From contig NZ_JAULBC010000012.1 of the NCBI RefSeq assembly GCF_041060425.1, forward strand, positions 62,001-126,000: a DNA stretch of 64,000 nucleotides, read 5' to 3'. The notes beneath the pieces are model-generated. The model had not been told where the DNA came from, did no database searches, and was given only the letters and a program-made list of their open reading frames with translations. A program made the translations under genes and the position numbers. Shown here one piece after another: positions 1 to 8,125 of the stretch (position 1 is its first letter; each line of letters begins with the position of its first letter). The DNA comes from Danxiaibacter flavus. Lineage in GTDB: Bacteria; Bacteroidota; Bacteroidia; Chitinophagales; Chitinophagaceae.

Positions 1-1
1 T

Positions 2-529
2 ATTCCTAAAAATAGGACTCAAGTAACTGTTAGACATGCAATCGGTCATTTGCCAGAAATTGAAGCGGGGCATAAAGATGATGGTATTGACAAGCATTGG
101 ACTGGCCGCTTGGAAACAATAAACCTGAAACGCATACGCAAGACCCCACATGACGGAGGCACACGGTTGGCTTGGAAAGACGATGATGATCTGCAATTAA
201 AATGCTATAAAGGAAAAGACAAAACTTTTATAGATGTGTACAGCCGGATATTTTGGGATTTGCCATCTCCAACAATTACTACTAAGTTCTACAGCATTTC
301 TAACGGACGTTTTGGTCACCCGGAACAAGATAGGGGTTTGTCTATAAAAGAAGGTGCTATATTACAATCCTTCCCGGCCAACTATCACTTCTATTCCAAC
401 AGTATGGTGGTAGCTGCCCGCATGATAGGCAATGCTGTACCTCCTAAATTGGCGCAAGCTATTGCAGAATGTTTACTACAATGTTATAAACACTATGGCT
501 CAATTCAGAACCAAGGCCAGAGCAGTTGA
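2..529 (+). CDS. DNA (cytosine-5-)-methyltransferase, C-terminal part
   Basis: The frame is open from the left edge, so the gene starts outside the window; about 175 codons are visible. The visible part carries the end of the target-recognition region and the last conserved motifs of C5 methyltransferases: a motif IX-like stretch (RGLSIKEGAILQSFP) and motif X (IGNAVPPKLAQAI). These family enzymes transfer a methyl group from S-adenosylmethionine to C5 of cytosine in a specific DNA sequence. The catalytic PC motif is not visible here. The end overlaps the next gene by about 35 bases, so the two are translated together. A Vsr endonuclease gene lies at the other end of the same cluster, as expected for a 5-methylcytosine system. 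The sequence specificity cannot be read from this fragment. Confidence 0.9.
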   Translation: MPKNRTQVTVRHAIGHLPEIEAGHKDDGIDKHWTGRLETINLKRIRKTPHDGGTRLAWKDDDDLQLKCYKGKDKTFIDVYSRIFWDLPSPTITTKFYSISNGRFGHPEQDRGLSIKEGAILQSFPANYHFYSNSMVVAARMIGNAVPPKLAQAIAECLLQCYKHYGSIQNQGQSS

Positions 530-3413
530 GCTGCTGGGAAAAGGCCAGATTGCCGATTTGCCCACGGCCATTTCAGAGCTATGGAAGAACGGATATGATG
601 CCTATGGAGATAAATTAGAGGCGGCATTATACATGCCTGGCTATCAGCAATATCCCGATCCCGTTTTCGTGCTTTCGGATGACGGCAAGGGAATGGATAA
701 GGAAGATGTGTTAAATAAATGGTTTGTGTTGGGTACAGACTCGAAAACGCGTGGAGAAGCTGATGTTGAGGGACCCGACACCACATTGAATAAGAGGCCC
801 CGCGTAAAAATGGGGGAAAAAGGAATCGGCCGCTTGGCCGTAGCTTACCTTGGCCCGCAAATGCTGATGCTGACAAAGAAGAAGAAATGCCCGTTGGAAA
901 TGGTATTTTTTGATTGGCGCATTTTGGAAAATTACGACCTGTTTCTTTCTGATGTTAATATTCCTATTCGTTCTATCACCTCTGTTGATGCGTTTGAAGA
1001 AGCTTTTCTCCAATTGAAAGAAGAGTTTCTACTCAATTTTCCTGAAATACGTGCAGGACAATCCGATCCTTGGAAAGATCAGCAAGAACTGAAAGTAAAG
1101 ATTATTTCAGAATGTGAGCAATTGAGCGTTCCGGAATTTATTACGGAAGATTGGATTGCTGATATGCTACAAAAGCCCGTAACTACACATTCTACTCGTT
1201 TTGTTATTTTCCAGTCTGATGAACAACTTGTCCAATTAACGGATTTTACTAAGCGAGAAGCTAAAGTAGATAAGGACGATACGACCATTAACCATACAGT
1301 CTCTACTCTTGTTGGATTATTTAACCTGTTTAAAAATGAAGAGCCTGAACATAAAACTTATTTCTGGATATACGAGAGCGATGAAACCGGGCGATATGAT
1401 TTGCTAACTCATCGCGCCTTTTTTAATCCCAATGATTTTACAAATTGTGATCACTTAATAGAGGGAGAGTTTGACGGTCAAGGAGAATTTGTAGGTAAAG
1501 TCAGGATTTATAACAAAACTGTACCACACAAATTTGTTCCCCAAAAGAAAAAAGGGAACACTACTTATGGTTCGTTCAAGATTAAAATGGGATATGTAAA
1601 CCCTCTTGAAAACCAAAGTTTAGTTAAAGGTGAAAATAAACGAGCATTTGACATTAAGCTAGATTTATACAGTGGATTATTTATTTATCGTGATGGATTT
1701 AGGGTACTGCCTTACGGTCGACAAGACACCGACTTTTTAGAATTTGAAGAACGAAGAGGAAAACATGCTGGTGAAAACTTTTTTGCTAAACGAAACATGT
1801 TCGGCTACATCGAAATAACTCGTAAACATAATGAAAAGCTAAAAGACAAATCGAGTCGTGAAGGCTTCATTAATAACCAAGCATACAGAGATTTCAAAAC
1901 GGACCTGATTGCATTCTTTCGTGATTTAGCTAAAAAATATTTCGCTACTCGCGCTGAATATAGCTATAAAGAAGACCAACAAGATGACTTAATAAAAAGG
2001 GCTGTCGCGGAAAAGCAAGAACATGAACGTGATAATGAAGCGCGTAAAAACTTTGCCAAGGAACTTAAAGATAAACCTCAAGAATTAGAAAATTTACAAG
2101 CTGAATTTCAGCAGCACATAGCCAGTCTTAAACAAAAGTCGTTACAAGAGAATCTTGCTTATGAACAAATACAGCAGTTAATGGGCAAAGTTGAGGATTG
2201 TAAAACGCGCCTAACGCAATACAAAGTTGCCAAACCTGCAAGGTTCAAACCCACAGAGCTGCAATCCAAAAAATTTCATGCCTACAATAAGATATATGCC
2301 TCGGTTGTTAAAGCGTTTGAGCAGTCGGAAGAGGTACTGCGCCCCGTAAGAGATAAATTGAAAGTACATGAACTCTTTAAAGAATTTGAAGAAAAAGCCA
2401 TTTATTACGAAAATACCTTATCTCGCTATTATCAGGATTATGAGGGCGATTTAGCGAAAGTATTTGATAAAATAAGAAGCGAATTCAATTCCGAAAAAGC
2501 TATATTTCTGGCTGAGTTTGGTGAAAAACATACGGCAATTATCCCCGCACGTAATAATGCAACGGAAATAGGTAGAAGTCTTAAAATCTTAGAAACTATC
2601 TTCAAAGAATCGCAAGAACGCATACGGAATCGTGTAGAACCTTATTTAAACCACTTACGCAGATTGAGCTTTGATGTAAACGAGGATAACCTTGTTGGGT
2701 ATTATAAAGATCAGTTTGAGGAAATGAAGGAGGAATGGAACAAAACTTACGAGCTGGCACAATTGGGCATCGCCGTGGAGATAATCGACCACCAATTCAA
2801 TACGATCTACGCGCAAATGGCCGAGAGCATTAAGAATATTCAGCCCTATTTGAAAGCGGGGAAAGACCCACACAAATTTTATAGACACCTGTCAAATGCC
2901 TTTGAGCACCTGCAAGATAATTACAAACTACTGCAACCTATATACAGAACAACGGGACGAGTTCAAAAAGACATTACAGGCAAAGAACTGAAAGAATACA
3001 CAGAAGAGTTTTTTGAATCTAGGCTGAACGAACATAATATCAAATTTACAATTACTGATCAAGCCAAAAAATGGACAGTAAAATCGTACGAGTCGATTTT
3101 CAAACCCGTGTTGATTAATATAGTCAACAATGCAATTTATTGGCTTCAACGCGTAGACGACAAGGAAATAAGAATAGATGTTGATGGCAATAATCTCTTA
3201 ATCATGAACTCTGGTATGCCTATTGAAGATCATTTGTTAGAAGATATTTTTAAACTATTCTACTCCGAGCGTCCGAAAGGCCGGGGCATTGGATTATACT
3301 TAGCCAAGCAAAGCCTTAACGGGATAGGATTTGATATAGAAGCCAGTAATGAGCCGAAATACAACCGTCTAAACGGTGCTTGCTTTATAATAAAACCCAT
3401 TTCAACCTTATGA
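495..3413 (+). CDS. Large ATPase with two GHKL modules (Hsp90/MutL-like plus histidine-kinase-like)
   Basis: About 972 residues. The ATG at 495 is chosen because the conserved region begins right after it (MAQFRTKARAVELL); an upstream start at 432 would add 21 residues inside the methyltransferase gene. The N-terminal module has Hsp90/MutL-type GHKL motifs: ELWKNGYDA (E28, N32), DDGKGM (D62-M67) and GEKGIG (107-112). A charged helical, probably coiled-coil stretch lies roughly at residues 500-720. The C-terminal quarter resembles a histidine kinase: a possible H-box EIIDHQFN with H766, an N-box VNNAIYWL (N878/N879), a weakened G1 box (NSGMP near 905) and GRGIGLYLAK near 930. There is no signal peptide or membrane segment, so it is cytosolic. 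It is sandwiched between a methyltransferase and a receiver-like protein. MutL/MORC-type ATPases are known in restriction systems; signalling to the next gene is inference. Confidence 0.85.
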   Translation: MAQFRTKARAVELLGKGQIADLPTAISELWKNGYDAYGDKLEAALYMPGYQQYPDPVFVLSDDGKGMDKEDVLNKWFVLGTDSKTRGEADVEGPDTTLNKRPRVKMGEKGIGRLAVAYLGPQMLMLTKKKKCPLEMVFFDWRILENYDLFLSDVNIPIRSITSVDAFEEAFLQLKEEFLLNFPEIRAGQSDPWKDQQELKVKIISECEQLSVPEFITEDWIADMLQKPVTTHSTRFVIFQSDEQLVQLTDFTKREAKVDKDDTTINHTVSTLVGLFNLFKNEEPEHKTYFWIYESDETGRYDLLTHRAFFNPNDFTNCDHLIEGEFDGQGEFVGKVRIYNKTVPHKFVPQKKKGNTTYGSFKIKMGYVNPLENQSLVKGENKRAFDIKLDLYSGLFIYRDGFRVLPYGRQDTDFLEFEERRGKHAGENFFAKRNMFGYIEITRKHNEKLKDKSSREGFINNQAYRDFKTDLIAFFRDLAKKYFATRAEYSYKEDQQDDLIKRAVAEKQEHERDNEARKNFAKELKDKPQELENLQAEFQQHIASLKQKSLQENLAYEQIQQLMGKVEDCKTRLTQYKVAKPARFKPTELQSKKFHAYNKIYASVVKAFEQSEEVLRPVRDKLKVHELFKEFEEKAIYYENTLSRYYQDYEGDLAKVFDKIRSEFNSEKAIFLAEFGEKHTAIIPARNNATEIGRSLKILETIFKESQERIRNRVEPYLNHLRRLSFDVNEDNLVGYYKDQFEEMKEEWNKTYELAQLGIAVEIIDHQFNTIYAQMAESIKNIQPYLKAGKDPHKFYRHLSNAFEHLQDNYKLLQPIYRTTGRVQKDITGKELKEYTEEFFESRLNEHNIKFTITDQAKKWTVKSYESIFKPVLINIVNNAIYWLQRVDDKEIRIDVDGNNLLIMNSGMPIEDHLLEDIFKLFYSERPKGRGIGLYLAKQSLNGIGFDIEASNEPKYNRLNGACFIIKPISTL

Positions 3414-5047
3414 ATGCGATAGAACTGACTCCGACTGCCATTATTCAGAATTCTATTTTATCATCAGTTTATATTGATGACAAAATAGTTGAGCCTTTCA
3501 CGGAAAAAAATGCAACAAACGAACAATATTATAACGTATCCCAGGGACTTTTTAATTCCTTCAGAGGCGCAAAAAAAACAATAGACTTCTATCGGTACAA
3601 TAAAAATTGGAATGATGATGTCGACTATATCTTTAAAAACAGAGACCTGTTAATTCTGGATTGGCAACTAGATGACACGCAAGCTCTAAAACAACCGGAA
3701 ACTTTGAAGATTCTGAAAAAGGCTGTACAAACAGATAATCTACACTTTGTGTCAATCTATACAGAAAGTAAAAATCTTGATGAAATACTTTATTCTATTA
3801 AAGCGTACTTTGATAACTCCTTTAATAAGGAAAGTCAAAATGCCTGCGAAGTGATGCTGGAAGCATTGGAAGCTGAGTTGGGTATTGACACGCTGAAACT
3901 GTTTCGAGCTCACGATAAATTTTTCTTTCAATTAGCCTTGACTACGGGAGAACTGAAACAAACCAAGTTAAATGAGCTTAAATCGAAAATTCAAAATGAG
4001 CTTGGAAATAATTACAGGATTTTTATGCAGGGGTTGAAAAAGGTTAACATCGATCTGACTAAGGCTTGTGATGTTCTCGGATATTATGTGCACGAAGAAC
4101 CCCTTTTTGATGATCTTGATTATCCAACAGAAGTTAAGACTGATTACATAGCGGACAACTTTATTGTTGTAAATCACACCATCATACAAGTAACGAGTAA
4201 AAATAATCCGGAACCGAAAGATTTATTTGATTTTTTCACGAATGCAATCCAAAAAGTTGCAGGAAATCTGCTTACCCTAATTAGCCTTGAAGTGAGAGGA
4301 CTTTTAAGAGAAAGCTCTGGATTTGTGGGTAAAGATGCAGACTTAATTAAAGATGAAATATTATTCCATCAGCTTGATAAGAAGGAGGCATTTATTGAAT
4401 TCTTAATGAGTATCATTAAAAGTCATACAATATCTTATTTTGACCACAAACAAGGAAAACTTAAAAGTGTTACTGCGGCTTTTTGGAATATATACAAAAA
4501 AGATAAAAATTTAGAAGCGTCGATTGATTCGTTTAGTAAAGATGAGGTGCAGATTCTAGCAGAGATAAAAAAACTCAACGTCTATTATAACATCCTTCAT
4601 ATTCAGAAATACTCTGGTTCTGCGCTTCGGTTCGGAGATATATTTTTCACCGTCGACCAAAATGGAAAAAGGGATGGACGCTTTTTTTTATGTGTGACAG
4701 CCCATTGCGATTGTCTAAATCCGAAGGAGAATATTAAGAATAATTTTTTCTTTGTTGGTGGCAACACGGGAGATATAAATAAATTAATTAAAGAAGGGGA
4801 TGGAGTTTTTTGTTCTTATATAAAAAATGACACGGGCGTATCAGCGGTTAATTGGAATCCTAAACCTGTTATTATAAATATTCCAGATTCCAAAATTTAT
4901 GATAACAAATTAGTAGGTAAAGATGGACTACAAAACCAGTACACGTTGGTTTATCATTCTACCTTGAAAGAGAATTATACACAAAGAATGGCAAATAATT
5001 CGTTTGCACATGCCATGCGCGTGGGAATTGATTTTGCCTCATTATAA
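3410..5047 (+). CDS. Receiver-like domain protein with unknown C-terminal region
   Basis: About 545 residues. The start at 3410 shares ATGA with the stop of the ATPase gene, a typical sign of translational coupling. The first roughly 130 residues look like a response-regulator receiver: an acidic pair after a hydrophobic strand (VYIDD, D23/D24), a hydrophobic strand ending in the likely phospho-acceptor (LLILDWQL, D84), and a further strand with a Thr (FVSIYTES). The remaining 400 residues are mostly helical and charged and match no family I can name; no nuclease motif is obvious. Because the neighbour carries a histidine-kinase-like module, a phosphorelay or a phosphorylation-free receiver partner is a reasonable inference. 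It could equally be a pseudo-receiver used only for binding. Confidence 0.75.
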   Translation: MNAIELTPTAIIQNSILSSVYIDDKIVEPFTEKNATNEQYYNVSQGLFNSFRGAKKTIDFYRYNKNWNDDVDYIFKNRDLLILDWQLDDTQALKQPETLKILKKAVQTDNLHFVSIYTESKNLDEILYSIKAYFDNSFNKESQNACEVMLEALEAELGIDTLKLFRAHDKFFFQLALTTGELKQTKLNELKSKIQNELGNNYRIFMQGLKKVNIDLTKACDVLGYYVHEEPLFDDLDYPTEVKTDYIADNFIVVNHTIIQVTSKNNPEPKDLFDFFTNAIQKVAGNLLTLISLEVRGLLRESSGFVGKDADLIKDEILFHQLDKKEAFIEFLMSIIKSHTISYFDHKQGKLKSVTAAFWNIYKKDKNLEASIDSFSKDEVQILAEIKKLNVYYNILHIQKYSGSALRFGDIFFTVDQNGKRDGRFFLCVTAHCDCLNPKENIKNNFFFVGGNTGDINKLIKEGDGVFCSYIKNDTGVSAVNWNPKPVIINIPDSKIYDNKLVGKDGLQNQYTLVYHSTLKENYTQRMANNSFAHAMRVGIDFASL

Positions 5048-5057
5048 ACCAGTTAAA

Positions 5058-5462
5058 ATGTTTGTTAAAGGCCAATTTTACACCAAACATGACATTTATA
5101 AAGTTCTAAATGTTCCGTCTGAAAAGCAGCGAGGCGCTTGGGATAAAGGTTATCGAAGCTACGAGGGAAACATTTTTATTTTTTCAAACATTGGTATTCC
5201 TGGCCGCACCGGCCACGATTATAACAATTATTGGGAAGGAGAACTATTCATTTGGGAAGCAACGCACCAATCGCATATAAATCAACCGCAAATTAGAAGA
5301 ATGATTAATCCGCCGCTTGGTCAAAAAATTTTTCTATTTACCAGAACAGATGACCGCTCTCCGTTTACATTTGAGGGTAACATAATTGCCAAGGAATATT
5401 TCGACACAACACCGGTAAAAATTGTTTGGAAGATTGATCCGAACGATATCGGCCTTGAATAA
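5058..5462 (+). CDS. Small DUF3427-like domain protein
   Basis: A 134-residue protein that starts 10 bases after the preceding stop; the ATG at 5058 is preferred over the 18-residue longer frame because homology-like sequence begins at FVKGQFYTKHDIY. The pattern GxFYTKxDIY, then GYRSYEGNIFIF, HDYNNYWEGELFIWEAT, and finally IFLFTRTDDRSPFTFEG resembles the DUF3427 domain, which is normally found fused to the C terminus of DNA helicase/PLD-type restriction proteins. Here it stands alone, which is unusual. The family is linked with restriction and is thought to bind DNA, but its ligand is not something I can state. Its position between the receiver protein and the HNH nuclease suggests a DNA-recognition subunit of the same system. 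Confidence 0.6.
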   Translation: MFVKGQFYTKHDIYKVLNVPSEKQRGAWDKGYRSYEGNIFIFSNIGIPGRTGHDYNNYWEGELFIWEATHQSHINQPQIRRMINPPLGQKIFLFTRTDDRSPFTFEGNIIAKEYFDTTPVKIVWKIDPNDIGLE

Positions 5463-5472
5463 TAGAGATTTG

Positions 5473-5625
5473 ATGTTTAAAATCCTTGTAAATAACCACT
5501 ACGATGAACTTAGCTCATCGCATAAGATGGAACTCATTCTTCCTGTTAGGTGTTTGCATGCTGAAATTGCGGATAAAATAAGGTTCGTCGTGATCTTGTC
5601 ACTTGTTTCAGGGCGATTTTTATAG
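5473..5625 (+). other. Short open frame between DUF3427-like and HNH genes, doubtful
   Basis: A 50-codon frame starting at an ATG 10 bases after the previous stop. The product (MFKILVNNHYDELSSSHKM at its start) shows no motif I recognise. It fills the otherwise empty 185-base gap before the HNH gene. It could be a small gene of the cluster or the remains of a longer 5' part of the HNH gene in another frame. Confidence 0.2.
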
Positions 5626-5647
5626 AAGAAAAAAGAACAATACAGAA

Positions 5648-6454
5648 ATGAATAGTTTCTTTAAACACACATACTATAACACTTATTATTATGCTAATAT
5701 TGTTGATAATGTCCTAAACAACGATCCTGAACTGGCCGGATTTGTAAGCGATTTCTTTGAGGAAAGAGGATTTATTAATCAACTCACAAAACCTTTTCAA
5801 AAACGAAGTGCTTTTCATGTGTTTATAGAGCATGTCTTATGCAACTTTCTAGAAGACGATATGCATTGTCACGATCAACGTAATTATGAATACTGCAAAC
5901 TTAACCGAGATTTAAAATTTAAGCCCTATGTGGATTCGGTATTAGAAGAGTATGGCATAAAAAATTACTCATTAATGCTCGATGTGAAAAACTATGCAGA
6001 TATTGAAAGGCATCATGAGGAGCTTGTTGAATCAGGTATTTTAGAAGTATTATATGAAGTTATTGCTAATGAAATATTTCACATTATGTTCAATAACAGA
6101 GAAGTACTATTGCGTTTCAATCTTCTGATAGCACAGAAAATTCACGATAATAATAACGATAAAGGCGAAAGTGCGAAGTATTTTAATAAAAATGGTTTTT
6201 TAAAACGAGTAGGCATCCCTGCGTGGTGTAAAAAAGCTGTTTATTTTAGAGATAGGGGACGATGCTGTTTTTGTCTCAAGAATCTGAATGGAATTCTATC
6301 CATTCACAATCAAAAACACTATGATCATATAATTCCCTTGGCACAAGGCGGACTAAATGATGTAGCAAATATTCAATTGTTGTGTTTATCGTGTAATTTA
6401 AATAAAGGAAAAAGGCATATAAGAACTTCAGAAATGTATGAACGGTGGTATTAA
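5648..6454 (+). CDS. HNH endonuclease
   Basis: About 268 residues from the ATG at 5648; a TTG in the same frame at 5603 is less likely. The C-terminal 75 residues hold a full HNH/McrA-type nuclease motif: CCFC followed by HYDHIIPLAQGG, then N-ANIQLLC, and CLSCNLNKG. The two CxxC pairs would hold a structural zinc, and DHIIP with the following Asn and the final CNxxKG helix form the metal-binding catalytic unit. The N-terminal 200 residues are helical and unassigned, possibly contacting partner proteins. It is the only clear double-strand nuclease in the cluster besides Vsr, so it is the best candidate for the restriction activity. Its stop codon lies in the same TTAA as the stop of the convergent vsr gene. 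Confidence 0.88.
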   Translation: MNSFFKHTYYNTYYYANIVDNVLNNDPELAGFVSDFFEERGFINQLTKPFQKRSAFHVFIEHVLCNFLEDDMHCHDQRNYEYCKLNRDLKFKPYVDSVLEEYGIKNYSLMLDVKNYADIERHHEELVESGILEVLYEVIANEIFHIMFNNREVLLRFNLLIAQKIHDNNNDKGESAKYFNKNGFLKRVGIPAWCKKAVYFRDRGRCCFCLKNLNGILSIHNQKHYDHIIPLAQGGLNDVANIQLLCLSCNLNKGKRHIRTSEMYERWY

Positions 6455-6870
6455 CAATTTTTCAGTTCGTTGAGAAGTTTAGCTAATACAATTTCTTGCG
6501 TTTTTGGTTTTAAGTCGCAGCTCCAAATGACTATAACCCGCCACCCTGTTTCCCTTAAGTATCTGACTGCCTTTTCATCGTTAGCTATGTTTTTAGCGAT
6601 TTTCTCCTTCCACCACTCCGTGCGAGTTTTCGGCAGTGAAGCATAAGCGCACTCGTTATGTCCGTGCCAAAAGCAACCATGTATAAAAATTACTGTTTTG
6701 TATTTCGAAAGTACTATGTCTGGTTTGCCTGCGAGTTTATTTTGATGAAGACGATAACGAATACCATGAGAAAAAAGGAATTTCCGTACCACTAACTCCG
6801 GCTTAGTGTTTTTACTTTTAATTTTGCTCATATTGTAACTTCTAACCGTTTTGCTGTGTATATCGGCCAT
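6451..6870 (-). CDS. vsr: Very short patch repair (Vsr) DNA mismatch endonuclease
   Basis: A 139-residue protein, the usual length for Vsr, starting at MADIHSKTVRSYNMSKIKSK. Family motifs are present in order: the KSKNTKPE N-terminal region, GKPDIVL with the metal-binding Asp, FIHGCFWHGH, the NIANDEK helix and GWRVIVIWSCDLK. Vsr nicks DNA 5' of the T in T:G mismatches that arise when 5-methylcytosine deaminates, starting repair back to C:G. Its presence fits the cytosine methyltransferase at the start of the cluster. It is transcribed against the other genes, so it is probably controlled separately. A TAnnTTTG box lies just upstream. Confidence 0.95.
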   Translation of the reverse strand: MADIHSKTVRSYNMSKIKSKNTKPELVVRKFLFSHGIRYRLHQNKLAGKPDIVLSKYKTVIFIHGCFWHGHNECAYASLPKTRTEWWKEKIAKNIANDEKAVRYLRETGWRVIVIWSCDLKPKTQEIVLAKLLNELKNC

Positions 6871-6887
6871 CCGGAATATTGTTTTTA

Positions 6888-6895
6888 CAAAGTTA
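6888..6895 (-). promoter_or_regulatory. Candidate -7 box of vsr promoter
   Basis: On the minus strand this reads TAACTTTG and matches the Bacteroidota -7 consensus TAnnTTTG. It lies 18 bases before the vsr start codon, implying a very short leader. No clear TTTG box was found at the expected upstream distance, so support is partial. Confidence 0.4.
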
Positions 6896-7085
6896 CAGAT
6901 CAGAGGCTGTGTTTGATAGTTGGGCCAGGCAAGGGCGTCCACGTTAGGGATAGGAGAATTATTTTCTAAATTTTGATCAGCAAATATTTAGTACAACTTG
7001 AATAGTCATCAAACAATAAAATCTGCCAAGAAAATGAGCATATCTTTTAGTTGAAACACTAAAAATTAATTTCTTTATATGTTAG

Positions 7086-7499
7086 CTATTTCTCCAACAG
7101 CTTCTCCAACCTCGCGATCATCTCATCCTTATCCTTCAACATTCTTTCACACAGCGCCTCCTTCTCTTTATATATCTTCAATATTTCTTCGATGGGGTTA
7201 AATATTTGGGTGTTACTGCAGTTATAGCTATTTATTGTGGAGCTGTCATAACTATTGTGCGAAAATATATTTACAGCTTCCTTAGTATCAAAATTCTCAA
7301 TCGCTTCCTTAGGCACCTTCAAGGCTTTAGCAACCTTCTCAAACAACGCCGGTTCTATTTCAGCTTTTGCTTCCAGCATCGATACTTTTCTTTGGTTCCA
7401 GTCGTCTCCAAGCTCCATTGCCAGCGCGTCTTGTTTTACGCCAAGCATCTCCCGGAACCTCTTAATCTTTTCTCCCTGGTGGATGGTATGTTCTGCCAT
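7086..7499 (-). CDS. Small Xre-type helix-turn-helix protein with C-terminal coiled coil
   Basis: A 137-residue protein; the ATG at 7499 is chosen because the conserved part starts at MAEHTIHQGEKIKRFREM. Residues 8-65 look like an HTH_3/Xre DNA-binding domain (IKRFREMLGVKQDALAMELG, with VSMLEAKAEI in place of the usual recognition-helix wording). The last 30 residues (EILKIYKEKEALCERMLKDKD) form a likely coiled coil for dimerisation. Single proteins of this shape are common in Bacteroidota. It might regulate the defence genes to its left or the divergent gene to its right, but no operator could be identified. A TATATTTG box lies at 7523-7530. Confidence 0.75.
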   Translation of the reverse strand: MAEHTIHQGEKIKRFREMLGVKQDALAMELGDDWNQRKVSMLEAKAEIEPALFEKVAKALKVPKEAIENFDTKEAVNIFSHNSYDSSTINSYNCSNTQIFNPIEEILKIYKEKEALCERMLKDKDEMIARLEKLLEK

Positions 7500-7522
7500 A
7501 GTTGTAAGAATATGTGTGCCGA

Positions 7523-7530
7523 CAAATATA
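7523..7530 (-). promoter_or_regulatory. Candidate -7 box for the HTH gene
   Basis: Read on the minus strand this is TATATTTG, a good match to the Bacteroidota -7 element, 24 bases before the start codon. A matching TTTG box 19 bases further upstream is not present. Confidence 0.4.
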
Positions 7531-7587
7531 ATATTTACCTGTTGGTGTAAAAAGTATTTAAGTCTTACTGTGGGCAAAAAGAGGATT

Positions 7588-7643
7588 GGTAAAATATCGC
7601 ATCTACCTGATTTTTTAGCGGCGGTTAATAAACTTACTTCGTA
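7588..7643 (+). promoter_or_regulatory. Duplicated leader motif, copy 1
   Basis: The sequence runs GGTAAAATA, ten variable bases, CTGATTTTTTA, a variable 12-15 bases, then CTTACTTCGT. The same pattern occurs at 8054-8109. Both copies end shortly before an ATG (7658 and 8126). It may be a shared promoter or regulatory leader. Confidence 0.4.
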
Positions 7644-7657
7644 CAAACCCAATCTTC

Positions 7658-7954
7658 ATGCAAAATCCTCTGCCCACAACCGCTGCTTCTTCAAAATGGC
7701 TCAAGCTGTACAATGTCCTCAACAAGCCCGAAACCAAAGAGCCATGCGATATTATTGTTCGTTTTTTCAATAACTACACGCTTTCAGAAATAAGGGAAAA
7801 ACTAAGCGATTGGTTCTTTGATACACTGCAAGAGGATAATTCAGACATTAAGCAACATGCCTTGCTGTACAACGATCTTCAAAAAATGGTAGAAGCGGTG
7901 TATGAGGTGGCACATGAAGTTTGCGATGGCAAGGGAATGCTGCCCGCTGAATAG
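7658..7954 (+). CDS. Hypothetical small protein
   Basis: A 98-residue, acidic, probably helical cytosolic protein (for example NNYTLSEIREKLSDWFFDTL and LLYNDLQKMVEAVYEVAHE). I do not recognise a family. It is divergent from the HTH gene with a 158-base gap and is preceded by a leader motif that is repeated at 8054. Codon usage looks coding and no other frame competes strongly. Confidence 0.55.
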   Translation: MQNPLPTTAASSKWLKLYNVLNKPETKEPCDIIVRFFNNYTLSEIREKLSDWFFDTLQEDNSDIKQHALLYNDLQKMVEAVYEVAHEVCDGKGMLPAE

Positions 7955-7991
7955 GCCTCTTGTTGCCTGGTATTTCACGCAAAGGCGCAAG

Positions 7992-8036
7992 GGTTTCACG
8001 CAATCCCCACAGTACTGTGCGGGATTGCGTGAAACC
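7992..8036. repeat. Palindromic dispersed repeat (CACAGTACTGTG core)
   Basis: A near-perfect 45-base inverted repeat. The arms GGTTTCACGCAATCCC and GGGATTGCGTGAAACC surround the self-complementary core CACAGTACTGTG. Related copies lie at 13811-13837 and 14081-14115. All are intergenic. The preceding bases (TTTCACGCAAAGGCGCAAGG) are also repeated near 13917 and 14125. Confidence 0.75.
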
Positions 8037-8053
8037 TTTAAATCTGCTCATCA

Positions 8054-8109
8054 GGTAAAATAGTACAGCCAGCTGATTTTTTATCCAGGCGTATTACGCT
8101 TACTTCGTT
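8054..8109 (+). promoter_or_regulatory. Duplicated leader motif, copy 2
   Basis: Same blocks as at 7588-7643: GGTAAAATA, CTGATTTTTTA and CTTACTTCGT in the same order and near-equal spacing. It is followed by a 39-codon open frame. Confidence 0.4.
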
Positions 8110-8125
8110 CCAAAGTCCAAAACAT

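Noticed and set aside
505..1013. Minus-strand open frames opposite the ATPase gene
   Set aside because: They lie opposite a clearly conserved coding region and have no motif.
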